Positions 10,525-18,518 of a stretch of 64,000 nucleotides of DNA are shown here, piece after piece. The notes beneath the pieces were generated by a model. It did not search any database and had not been told where the DNA came from. It worked only from the letters and a program-made list of their open reading frames with translations. Origin of the DNA: JACSRF01 sp963695505 (GTDB lineage Bacteria > Chloroflexota > Anaerolineae > Promineifilales > Promineifilaceae); contig CAVOGX010000015.1 in the NCBI GenBank assembly GCA_963695505.1, positions 389,936 to 453,935 on the forward strand, written 5' to 3'. A program made the translations under genes and the position numbers. The stretch's first letter is position 1; every line of letters begins with the position of its first letter.

Positions 10525-11358
10525 TCATTGTCCGCCACCTGCTTTATACCAAAGCCGCCGCCATAGGAAGCGAATCAGCGTGCGCAGCAGCAGATAGAGC
10601 AGTAATGCGGCAAAAGCATAGCCAGCCCAGGTTGTACCCCGCCAAAATGCGCGAGACAGAGAACTGAGGCTAATCTGGCTTACCTGCCCCAGCAAGCCTT
10701 GCGGTTCATCAGGGATAACGGCCGGGTTCGCCATCTCCGCATTATCCGGTGTGGGTAATGGTGTGGGCGTCGGGAACGGGGTCAGTGAAGGAATTGGCGT
10801 CAGCTCTATGAAAGAGGGCGTGCCTTGAGGCAAAGCGCTATCCCCAGCCAGCGTCAGCGTGGGCGTGATGGTTGGCGTAGGGGTAGGCGGCGCATTATTG
10901 TTAATGGTTAAATTGGTGGCAAAGTACTCATTATAGTTGTAGTCGGTGCGTACCACACGCAGCCGCAAACTGTAACGGCCGTCCGGCCATACTGGCGCAT
11001 TGATAGCTCGCCCCACGGTTGTATCCCAAATTGCTAAGGTACCGCTAATCACAGGGCTGTTGCCTTCCGCAAAAACTACCCATTCAGCATTGCCGCCTAA
11101 TTCAGGGCGGAAGGCCAGCTCATAGCGCAGGTAGTTTTGATCAACAGCCGTCCCAGTTACCGTAATCACTCCGGAAATGGTGTCTCCACTGGCTGGTCGG
11201 GTGATCCCATTTTCACTTCCCTGAGCACGGGTCAGTACGGCCGTTAACCACCAGATAGCTAACAAACCTATAAGAGTTGCCGCGAGTGCTGGCAGTCTAC
11301 CCCGCTTTCGTTTAAGATTAACTTCACTTGTTTGCTTGGCGATTAATGGGTAAGCCAT
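10525..11358 (-). CDS. Membrane-anchored protein with PT-rich linker and C-terminal helix
   Basis: A 277-residue protein with an N-terminal hydrophobic helix (about 25-45), an extracellular beta-rich domain of about 110 residues (starting near ITRPASGDTISGVITVTGTA, Ig/fibronectin-like in appearance), a Thr/Pro repeat linker (about 155-205) and a C-terminal helix followed by Arg/Lys-rich residues. This layout suggests an extracytoplasmic domain held by helices at both ends. It lies about 45 bases upstream of the binding lipoprotein gene on the same strand. Function unknown. It is divergently oriented from the triple DsbA-like lipoprotein gene. Confidence 0.75.
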   Translation of the reverse strand: MAYPLIAKQTSEVNLKRKRGRLPALAATLIGLLAIWWLTAVLTRAQGSENGITRPASGDTISGVITVTGTAVDQNYLRYELAFRPELGGNAEWVVFAEGNSPVISGTLAIWDTTVGRAINAPVWPDGRYSLRLRVVRTDYNYNEYFATNLTINNNAPPTPTPTITPTLTLAGDSALPQGTPSFIELTPIPSLTPFPTPTPLPTPDNAEMANPAVIPDEPQGLLGQVSQISLSSLSRAFWRGTTWAGYAFAALLLYLLLRTLIRFLWRRLWYKAGGGQ

Positions 11359-11442
11359 ACAATTTACTTAAAGCCAACTTACCAGGACAAACACAAAAGT
11401 CTACCACATGTGGGATGCTATGGCGAATCCCATGGAGCGAAA

Positions 11443-13425
11443 ATGAAACAAATCTTAACGCGCGTATTTGTCGCCCTCTTCACTACCGCTATCTTACTTG
11501 TTGGCTGTACGACAGTAGAAACTCAAACCGGTACCTCCCCTCTACAAGAAGATGGAGCAACAGGGAACAACAATGCACTGAATGACTTCCAAACGACAGG
11601 AAACGTCGATTCTAATCAAGCTTCTGGGCTAAATATTGAAGCCAGCTCTGTTGAATTTGACGAACTTGGCCTTGAGGTAGGTTTTACCACCGAGGGACGG
11701 CCGTTCCGGGGGAACCCCAATGCGCCTGTCATACTAGAGGAGTTTTCAGATTATCAATGCCCTTTCTGTTCCCGTTTCTCCCAGCAAACCCGACCCGGTT
11801 TGCTGGAAAACCAGGTGGCCAACGATGACATGGTGCTGGTGTTCTATGATTTTCCGCTGACCTCTATTCATGCCCAGGCCACAGCCGCAGCCCACGCCGC
11901 CCGCTGTGCCGGAGAACAAGGCGCAGCCGCTTACTGGGCTATGCACGACAGGCTCTTTACCGCGCCTGGTGAATGGTCAAACAACCGGGCAAACGAGGTG
12001 TTTGCCGGTTACGCTCAAGATTTAGGACTCGATGATGCAAGTTTTCGCACGTGTCAGGAAAGCGGCCGTTTTAATGACGCCATCACTGCCGACCTGGATT
12101 TTGGACAGTCCCGTGGCGTGCGCAGCACACCCAGCTTCTTCATAAATGACCAGCCCTTGGTAGGCGCCCAGCCATTAGAGGCATTCAACAGCGCCATTGA
12201 GATAGTGCAGTCCGGCAATGCCCTGCCCACCGAAGTGCCGCCAGAACAACCTGCGGCCCCGGGAATCGCCCCCACACCGGCAACTATTGTCACCGGAAAT
12301 GCGGCCGTTGCCTTGGGCAACCCCGCTGCCGAAATCATTATTTACGAGTTTACCGATTACCAATGTCCCTACTGCGCTCGCCATGCCTTGCAAACCATGC
12401 CCCAAATCCTTAGCGAGCTCATCGACAAGGGTATTGTTTACTATAAATTAAAAGATTTTCCTCTGGACCAGATTCACCCTCAGGCGCGAGCGGCCTCCGC
12501 TGCCGCCCGCTGCGCCGGCGAGCAGGGGGCGTATTGGGAAATGCATGACCTGCTTTTTGAAACCCAACAAAACTGGTCTGGGCAAGAAAACGTCGTCGAA
12601 ATTTTTTCCGGTTATGCGGCTGACTTAAAATTGAATGAAGCAACTTTTGAAAGCTGCCTGAGTAGTGGCAAGTACGATGACGTCGTGCAAGAAAACCTGG
12701 ATGAAGGCATCAGCCTTGGGGTGCGCGGTACGCCAGCCTTCTTTATAAATGGCTACCCAATCTCTGGCGCCCAACCCTTCGAGTTATTCCAATATGCGGT
12801 AGAGCTGGCCCAAGAAGGCACGCTGGCGGAGGCATACGTGCAGCCGGCAGAGCCAACCCCTGTCCCCACACCTGCTGGGCCGGTTAATGTGCCCATTGAA
12901 GGGGCTTATGCTATGGGTGATCCAAACGCGCCGGTCGTTATTGTGGAATTTACAGATTTTCAATGCCCGTTTTGTGCCCGCCATTTTAATCAGACCCTCT
13001 CTCAAATTAAATCTAACTACGTTGATGAGGGTCTGGTTTATTATGTTTTTCGCGACTTTCCACTAACGAGCATTCATCCTCAGGCGGTGCAGGCCGCTGA
13101 AGCAGCGCGTTGTGCAGGTGATCAGGGGGCATTTTTAGAAATGTATGACCAGCTCTTCCAAAAGCAGGAAGAATGGTCTGGTCGCAATGATGCGACCGCC
13201 TTATTTGCCAATTATGCCAGCGATATGAACTTGGATGATGTTGAGTTTACCGCTTGCATCGAAGGGAAAACTCACCAAATGACCGTTTATGAAGAACTTG
13301 ATCTTGGCAGCAGCCTGGGCGTGCAGGGAACGCCGGCATTTTTTATTAACGGTTACTTCCTCAGCGGCGCCCAGCCATACAGCACCTTTGAGGAAGCCAT
13401 CCAATATTTTCTAGCGGAAGAATAA
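11443..13425 (+). CDS. Lipoprotein with three tandem DsbA-like thioredoxin domains
   Basis: A 660-residue protein. The start is ATG 11443 with GGAG five bases upstream; the signal ends in lipobox LLVGC. Three repeats of about 200 residues follow, each with a CxxC redox site and a cis-Pro loop: CPFC at Cys106/109 with STPSFFIN, CPYC at Cys308/311 with GTPAFFIN, and CPFC at Cys508/511 with GTPAFFIN. Each repeat also has the conserved HAARCAGEQGA or EAARCAGDQGA segment of the DsbA-like (Thioredoxin_4) family. Pro/Thr linkers separate the domains. The protein probably catalyses disulfide formation or isomerisation outside the membrane. Most homologues have one domain. No partner DsbB or VKOR gene is adjacent. 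Confidence 0.92.
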   Translation: MKQILTRVFVALFTTAILLVGCTTVETQTGTSPLQEDGATGNNNALNDFQTTGNVDSNQASGLNIEASSVEFDELGLEVGFTTEGRPFRGNPNAPVILEEFSDYQCPFCSRFSQQTRPGLLENQVANDDMVLVFYDFPLTSIHAQATAAAHAARCAGEQGAAAYWAMHDRLFTAPGEWSNNRANEVFAGYAQDLGLDDASFRTCQESGRFNDAITADLDFGQSRGVRSTPSFFINDQPLVGAQPLEAFNSAIEIVQSGNALPTEVPPEQPAAPGIAPTPATIVTGNAAVALGNPAAEIIIYEFTDYQCPYCARHALQTMPQILSELIDKGIVYYKLKDFPLDQIHPQARAASAAARCAGEQGAYWEMHDLLFETQQNWSGQENVVEIFSGYAADLKLNEATFESCLSSGKYDDVVQENLDEGISLGVRGTPAFFINGYPISGAQPFELFQYAVELAQEGTLAEAYVQPAEPTPVPTPAGPVNVPIEGAYAMGDPNAPVVIVEFTDFQCPFCARHFNQTLSQIKSNYVDEGLVYYVFRDFPLTSIHPQAVQAAEAARCAGDQGAFLEMYDQLFQKQEEWSGRNDATALFANYASDMNLDDVEFTACIEGKTHQMTVYEELDLGSSLGVQGTPAFFINGYFLSGAQPYSTFEEAIQYFLAEE

Positions 13426-13473
13426 TCTTGCTAGGTATTTGACCTGGGCGATTCTACCCTCACATTTAGACCC

Positions 13474-14436
13474 ATGCTCCTCAAATTGCATCGCCTGTGG
13501 ATTGGGTTAGAAAGCGCTGATGAAGCAGTTCTGCAACAGTGGCAGGCGCTGTTCGAAAACTGGCTGCATTCTCCCTCTCAACTTCCGCACATGCGCCTGC
13601 GGCTGGACATGCAGCCCCATTTACCAGCTTTACCAGATTCGGCACCTTTTTTTCAGGACTCTCACGCTCTTCAAGACGATGTAGGGATACTGGCTGTTTA
13701 CAGGCAGCGTGGCGGTGACGTTTTGCTGCATTACCTGGATGGAGCGCTGGTTAGGGTACCTCTAAATATTCACCAGGAGCCTACAGCAGAAGGTATCATT
13801 ACACCCAAAGCGATGCAGTACGGCCGTTTCGAGGACATTACCTTCACCAGCCTGGCTCCATTACTGCGGCGGCAGAGATACTTCCTGGTCCACGCTTTTG
13901 CCGCCAGCAAGGATGGGCAGTGCGCCCTCATCGTTGGTCCCACTGGCAGCGGAAAAACCACCACGGGGCTGGCCCTCATTCTGCAAGGCTGGCAGCTTAT
14001 CTCCAATGACATCGTACTGCTAGAAGAGCAAAACGGCCGTATTTATGCACTGCCTACTCCGGGCATAGTCAACATTCGACCCAATTCAATTAAGCTTCTG
14101 CCCCAACTGCGCGACGTCTTGGCAAACGTGACGCCAGTATACGGACAATACAATTTGACCGGCGATGCATTGGTAGACGGCCAGTGGAGCCCCCCTTACC
14201 CCGTGACACAACTCTATTTTCCCTTCATCGAGCAGCGGCCTCACACCACGCTACATGCGCAAAACCGCGCCGTTGCCTTGGCCCGCCTCATGAGCGAAAG
14301 CATGGACCGTTGGGATGAGGAGACAATGTCCCAACACATGACCATTTTGCAAAAGTTGGTGCGCCAGGCCAGCGCTTACGCCCTGCACGTTGGGCAAAAT
14401 TTAAGCCAGCTTACCAGCTTGCTGCCAACCGCTTGA
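13474..14436 (+). CDS. HprK-like P-loop kinase family protein
   Basis: A 320-residue protein with Walker A GPTGSGKTTTG at about residues 152-162, followed by LQGWQLISNDIVLLEE, which resembles the Walker B region of HPr-kinase-like proteins that accompany peptide-modifying or coenzyme gene clusters. The N-terminal half (1-145) is variable. No HPr or substrate peptide gene is adjacent, so the target is unknown. It reads in the same direction as the DsbA-like lipoprotein gene 48 bases upstream. The 3' end overlaps the candidate promoter of the cobalamin operon. Confidence 0.7.
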   Translation: MLLKLHRLWIGLESADEAVLQQWQALFENWLHSPSQLPHMRLRLDMQPHLPALPDSAPFFQDSHALQDDVGILAVYRQRGGDVLLHYLDGALVRVPLNIHQEPTAEGIITPKAMQYGRFEDITFTSLAPLLRRQRYFLVHAFAASKDGQCALIVGPTGSGKTTTGLALILQGWQLISNDIVLLEEQNGRIYALPTPGIVNIRPNSIKLLPQLRDVLANVTPVYGQYNLTGDALVDGQWSPPYPVTQLYFPFIEQRPHTTLHAQNRAVALARLMSESMDRWDEETMSQHMTILQKLVRQASAYALHVGQNLSQLTSLLPTA

Positions 14437-14461
14437 CGCCCCAATTCCCCTCTGTTACACT
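14433..14461 (+). promoter_or_regulatory. Candidate promoter of cobalamin operon
   Basis: TTGACG (14433-14438), a 17-base spacer and TACACT (14456-14461). The -35 box overlaps the stop codon of the upstream gene. Transcription would begin about 25 bases before the riboswitch aptamer. Confidence 0.45.
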
Positions 14462-14494
14462 CCATCTTGTAACAATTTAATATTAAAACCTATC

Positions 14495-14735
14495 TAAGGT
14501 GCCTGTGCCCCGGATGGCAAGGCTTAAAGGCGAAGCTGGTGGTCTTTTCTTGGTAAGAGATAATGAGCAGCATGAATTGTCACCAATTTCAAAGAGAGTC
14601 CAGCACGGTCCCGCCACTGTAATTAGATAAAGCTATTGGTTTGAAAGTTAATCAGCTAATTAATCATCCTTAGCTGGTTAGCAAATCGACAATCAAACCA
14701 TAATTCTTCTATAAGTCAGGTCGCCCGCCTTAGGT
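14495..14735 (+). promoter_or_regulatory. Cobalamin (adenosylcobalamin-type) riboswitch
   Basis: The hallmark elements occur in order: GGTGCC at 14498-14503, AAAGGCGAAGCTGGTG near 14526, the conserved core CGGTCCCGCCACTGTAA around 14607-14623 and the B12 box AGTCAGGTCGCCCGCC at 14714-14729. The aptamer is followed by a terminator at 14799-14832 and then an operon whose genes all fit cobalamin uptake and activation. Ligand binding is expected to lower expression of the uptake genes. Confidence 0.93.
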
Positions 14736-14798
14736 AAGTTTCTGCCCTCGTGGACAGGGGTTGGGAACTGTGACACCCATTGTCTGACAGTAATGTCA

Positions 14799-14832
14799 TC
14801 CCAACCCGATGCTTTTTACATCGGGTTTTTTG
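14799..14832 (+). terminator. Riboswitch-controlled intrinsic terminator
   Basis: CCCGATG (14805-14811) pairs with CATCGGG (14819-14825), followed by seven T. The upstream segment GGGTTGGGA (14758-14766) is exactly complementary to TCCCAACCC (14799-14807), which overlaps the 5' arm of the terminator. It could act as the antiterminator. This points to transcriptional control. Confidence 0.85.
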
Positions 14833-14878
14833 TTGGGAACAACCTTTTGTCTCCTGGGCACCACAAACGGGAGGTTTT

Positions 14879-15955
14879 ATGTTCAACAAAAATTTTGTTC
14901 TACGCATGATGATGGTGCCCCTTTTATTTGTAACTCTCCTTTGGTTTTCAGCCGTTTCCCCCACCCTAGCCCAGGCTGACCCCCTTGAAACGGCCGTTTC
15001 CTGGCTCATTAGCACCCACCAAAACGACGACGGCGGCTTCACCAGCTTCAGCACCGGAGCCAATCAGGCTCCCTCTGACATTGGCGGAACCCTGGACGCG
15101 CTGCAAGCACTCGCCGCAGCCGGTGCAGACGTTACTGGCGCCTTGGGTTTCCTGGAAACGCAGGGCAGTGCGCTGGCAGATTACGCCTATGCAGATGGGG
15201 GCAGTGCGGGCAAAACCTTGCTGGCCCTTAGCGCTGCTGGCCGTGACCCGCGCAGCTTCGGCGGAGAAGACCTGACCCTTTCTCTCACCGAAACCATATC
15301 CTCCGCCGGCGAATACAACACGACCAGCCCATACGCCCAATCTCTGGCCATGTTGGGTATGTTAAGCATTCCTGACGGAGACGGTGTAGCAGAATCGGCC
15401 GTTTCCTGGCTGCAAAACAGGCAGGCAGCAGACGGTTCTTGGGATGACGGCTTCGGAACCGCGGCAAATGTTGACGCCACAGCTATGTCTATCATGGCAC
15501 TGACTGCCGCCGGCGTTCCCTCCGATAACCCCGCCCTGGCAAGCGCCGCTGATTTTTTGCTGCAAACCCAGCAGCCTCGCGGCTGGGAATACTCTGCTGG
15601 TTTTGGTCCGAACGCCAACAGCACAGCTCTGGCCATACAGGCCCTTAGCGCACTGGGCGAGGATGTACGCCCATACCAAGATTTGCTCTTGGCATGGCAA
15701 AGCTCCAGCGGCGCGTTCCAGGCTGACTTTGGCAGCGGCCCCTTTGATGAATTCTTTACCACTTTGCAGGCCATCCCCGCCCTCACAGGACGGCCGTATC
15801 CATTGAACATTACAGCACCGGCTGCGCCTGCGGGAAGCATGGTCAGCAATGAAGCCCCGGCCGCTGCCACCGCTATCGGCTGGGTCGCCCTGGGTATTGC
15901 TGCTGCTGCGCTGGTGGTTGCCATTTTCTACGCCCTGCTGCGCCGGAGGTCTTAA
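14879..15955 (+). CDS. Exported alpha/alpha-repeat protein, transcobalamin-like
   Basis: A 358-residue protein with a cleavable signal (ends near LAQA), an alpha-alpha toroid built of repeats of the prenyltransferase/squalene cyclase type (for example GGFTSFS, DGSWDDGFGTAANVDATAMSIMAL, NSTALAIQAL), and a C-terminal membrane helix followed by LLRRRS. The same fold forms the large domain of animal transcobalamin and intrinsic factor. The start at ATG 14879 is supported by GGGAGG four bases upstream. It is the first gene after the cobalamin riboswitch and overlaps the next gene by one base (TAATG). Capturing cobalamin or a corrinoid at the surface for the ECF transporter is the best inference; direct binding residues cannot be assigned. 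Confidence 0.82.
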   Translation: MFNKNFVLRMMMVPLLFVTLLWFSAVSPTLAQADPLETAVSWLISTHQNDDGGFTSFSTGANQAPSDIGGTLDALQALAAAGADVTGALGFLETQGSALADYAYADGGSAGKTLLALSAAGRDPRSFGGEDLTLSLTETISSAGEYNTTSPYAQSLAMLGMLSIPDGDGVAESAVSWLQNRQAADGSWDDGFGTAANVDATAMSIMALTAAGVPSDNPALASAADFLLQTQQPRGWEYSAGFGPNANSTALAIQALSALGEDVRPYQDLLLAWQSSSGAFQADFGSGPFDEFFTTLQAIPALTGRPYPLNITAPAAPAGSMVSNEAPAAATAIGWVALGIAAAALVVAIFYALLRRRS

Positions 15956-16557
15956 TGCGTAAATGGCTGCTGCTTTTGCTGCTGACCTTTTTTGCTTTTC
16001 CGGTCATGGCGCAACAAGTCGCCAACCAGGCGGTCCTGGTGGTGGTTTTCGGCGATGGGCAGTCCGAATCTTACTGCGTGCAGTTTGACGAAGAAAGCAT
16101 CAGTGGTTACGAACTGCTGCAGCGCGCCGGGCTGGAGTTGGCAGTGGAAACCAGCGGTATGGGAACGGCCGTGTGCAGCATCAATGACAACGGCTGCCCG
16201 GCCAGTGACTGCTTTTGCCAATGCCGAAGCGCCGATTGTGAATATTGGTCGTTCTGGCAGTGGCAAGACGAAACGTGGCAATATGCCAACCTCGGCGCCC
16301 ACCTCCTGAGCGTGAGCGACGGTACGATGCAAGGCTGGACGTGGGGGCCGGGGTCTGTCACCGAAGCACCACCGCCGCCAAATGTTGAATTTGATGATGT
16401 GTGTGCGCGGCAAGCATCCACTTCCACAGGTCCGGCCAGTTCAGCATTGACCTTTCCCTGGTTCCCATATGCCAGTTTTGGCCTGATTCTCTTTCTATTG
16501 GGTGGAATTCTGCTGCGCCGAAATCGCGCTGCGCAAATTGACAAGGTGGCAAAATGA
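15955..16557 (+). CDS. DUF4430 (transcobalamin C-domain-like) membrane-anchored protein
   Basis: A 200-residue protein with a signal peptide (cleavage near VMA-QQ), a domain with the layout of DUF4430 (SGYELLQRAGL, a Cys-rich CFCQC segment, YWSFWQW, then GWTWGPGS), and a C-terminal helix followed by RRNRAAQ. DUF4430 is related to the small C-terminal domain of transcobalamin. The upstream protein resembles the large domain, so the two together may form a split cobalamin clamp. The coding regions are translationally coupled on both sides: one-base overlap upstream and a four-base ATGA overlap with the ECF-S gene. Confidence 0.82.
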   Translation: MRKWLLLLLLTFFAFPVMAQQVANQAVLVVVFGDGQSESYCVQFDEESISGYELLQRAGLELAVETSGMGTAVCSINDNGCPASDCFCQCRSADCEYWSFWQWQDETWQYANLGAHLLSVSDGTMQGWTWGPGSVTEAPPPPNVEFDDVCARQASTSTGPASSALTFPWFPYASFGLILFLLGGILLRRNRAAQIDKVAK

Positions 16558-17411
16558 TCAAATATACCTTTTTGCAGAGAAGTGACAGAGAGGCTTCTTT
16601 TCCTCTGCAACAAACAAGCCAACGCACCCTTTCTACCCTGCTGTACATTGTCGCCGGGCTTGTAGGCTTTCTGGCGTTTGCAGCGCCGTTTCTTACTCCG
16701 CTGCTCGTCGAACAGGCACAGGGAACGGCCGTTTCCCCCAATTTTCGCCCCGATGCTCCCCTGGTCACTGGCTTCCTGCTCCTGTTCTCGCTGGCGGTGC
16801 TGCTGGTTGAGGTGCAAGGGCAAGCTGTGAACGCCAAGGTAATCGCAGCCTTGGGAGTTTTGGTGGCGGGAACGGCCGTTTTACGCTTTGTTGAGGTAGC
16901 TTTTCCAGGACCTGGTGGTCTTTCCCCAATCTTTGCCCCCATCATATTGGCAGGGTACGTTTTTGGTTGCCGTTTTGGCTTTCTCATGGGCACGATGACA
17001 CTCCTCGTCTCCGCCCTTATTACCGGTGGTGTTGGTCCCTGGTTACCCTATCAAATGTTTGCCGCTGGCTGGGTAGGTCTTAGTGCGGGTTGGCTTCCTC
17101 GACTCAGCCATCCCCGCCGGGTCATTTTCATGCTGGCGGCATTTGGGGCGCTTTGGGGCTTGCTATTTGGGATAATCCTCAACCTTTATTTTTGGCCATT
17201 CATTAGCGATAGCGGCGCCCAGAGCTGGCAGCCCGGCCTCTCTTTAGCGGTTTCCGTTGGACGGTACGTCAGTTTCTATCTCACGACCTCGTTGGTTTGG
17301 GACGTAGGGCGCGGGCTAGGCAACGCTTTGCTCATTCTTGCGCTGGGCCTACCTGCGATTCAAGCTCTGGCGCGTTTTCGCGACCGCTTCCAGTTTGAGC
17401 GGAATGTTTAG
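16554..17411 (+). CDS. ECF transporter S component, probably cobalamin
   Basis: A 285-residue integral membrane protein with about seven or eight hydrophobic segments (for example TLSTLLYIVAGLVGFLAFAA, LVTGFLLLFSLAVLLVE, FGFLMGTMTLLVSALITGG). Family clues are GYVFGCRFGFLMG and the GPWLPYQMFAAGWVG segment, typical of vitamin ECF substrate-binding subunits. The first 120 residues add extra helices. Its riboswitch and neighbours make cobalamin or a precursor the likely substrate. It starts inside the stop of the preceding gene (ATGA). Confidence 0.8.
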   Translation: MIKYTFLQRSDREASFPLQQTSQRTLSTLLYIVAGLVGFLAFAAPFLTPLLVEQAQGTAVSPNFRPDAPLVTGFLLLFSLAVLLVEVQGQAVNAKVIAALGVLVAGTAVLRFVEVAFPGPGGLSPIFAPIILAGYVFGCRFGFLMGTMTLLVSALITGGVGPWLPYQMFAAGWVGLSAGWLPRLSHPRRVIFMLAAFGALWGLLFGIILNLYFWPFISDSGAQSWQPGLSLAVSVGRYVSFYLTTSLVWDVGRGLGNALLILALGLPAIQALARFRDRFQFERNV

Positions 17412-17459
17412 CGCTCAGAATGGCAGGCCATCATTTTTCTCCGGCTAATCAAAAAAATC

Positions 17460-18515
17460 ATGCGTAACAGCCAAACCCCTCAAATTTCCAGCCCGGTTTC
17501 GCCAGCAATCTCGCTGGATGCTCGCGCCTGGCTGGTCTGGGTGGTGGCGGCAGCCGTTGTCACCATGGCCGCCCCAAATCCACTTTACACCCTTATCGTG
17601 CTTCTGGCAGCGCTGATAGCCCGGCAAAGCCAGAGTGCGGGTATAGGCTTAAATCTTCCGTTGCTGCGTCTTGGCGGGTTCATTTTGTTATTTAGCACCA
17701 TCTTTAACATGTTATGGATTCATACAGGGGAGAGCGTTATGTGGCGGCTGCCGGATACGTGGCCGCTTATTGGTGGGGCGTGGACTTTGGAAGCGGCCGT
17801 TTACGGATTGATCAATGGTTTGCTGCTGTTGACGCTGCTGGTGGTATTCCAGGCCTTTGGCAGCGGCGTTTCCAGCGGTGACCTGGTCAAGCTCATGCCT
17901 GGGGTACTGCGAGATTTGGGAGTCGTGATGCTGATTGCCTTGACTTATGTGCCTGAAACACGCCGCCAATTGATGCGCATTCAGCAAGCCCAGGCCGTGC
18001 GTGGGCACCGGCTGCAAGGGTGGCGTGACTGGCGTCCTATTGCCGTGCCCCTTTTGGTAGGCGGCTTGGAGCGCGCAATGGCGGTAGCAGAGTCGATGGT
18101 TGCCCGCGGTTATGGCGCCACAGCCAATTCTCGCCAGCATACCCCGGTACAATTTGGCTTGCTGGTAGGAATCACGGCCGTTTTTGCTGGGTGGCTAGTC
18201 ATTTTGTGGCAGCAGTGGTGGGGCTGGCTGCTCATGGGTGGTGGGGGCCTGCTCATTTTACTCCTGTTGTGGTGGTTGGGCCGCCGTACCCTTCGCACCC
18301 GATACCTGGCACGTCCTTGGAAAACACAAGATTCCCTGGTAGCAGGAACGGCCGTTTTCGTTCTCTTAATTACACTGCTGCCCGTTCCAGGCTTCGACCT
18401 CCGGCCCTATTCGCCCTTTCCAGCTCTGAGCTTCCCGCCTTTCCAACCCCTCAGCGGTGCAGCGCTGGCCCTGCTCGCCTTGCCGGGGGTGATTAAAGTA
18501 GAGAGGGGAGAATAG
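17460..18515 (+). CDS. ECF transporter transmembrane subunit EcfT (CbiQ-like)
   Basis: A 351-residue membrane protein. Four to six helices and the cytoplasmic coupling region with two Ala-Arg-Gly type motifs (AQAVRGHRLQG and ESMVARGYGA) identify EcfT, the scaffold that links the S component to the ATPases. Two extra C-terminal helices (about 235-270 and 290-320) lengthen it beyond the usual 265 residues. It lies 48 bases after the S-component gene and four bases before the ATPase gene. Confidence 0.88.
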   Translation: MRNSQTPQISSPVSPAISLDARAWLVWVVAAAVVTMAAPNPLYTLIVLLAALIARQSQSAGIGLNLPLLRLGGFILLFSTIFNMLWIHTGESVMWRLPDTWPLIGGAWTLEAAVYGLINGLLLLTLLVVFQAFGSGVSSGDLVKLMPGVLRDLGVVMLIALTYVPETRRQLMRIQQAQAVRGHRLQGWRDWRPIAVPLLVGGLERAMAVAESMVARGYGATANSRQHTPVQFGLLVGITAVFAGWLVILWQQWWGWLLMGGGGLLILLLLWWLGRRTLRTRYLARPWKTQDSLVAGTAVFVLLITLLPVPGFDLRPYSPFPALSFPPFQPLSGAALALLALPGVIKVERGE

Positions 18516-18518
18516 CGC

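Noticed and set aside
15187..15924. 245-codon minus-strand open frame across the transcobalamin-like gene
   Set aside because: No domain or signal; the plus-strand gene has repeats, signal peptide and operon context.
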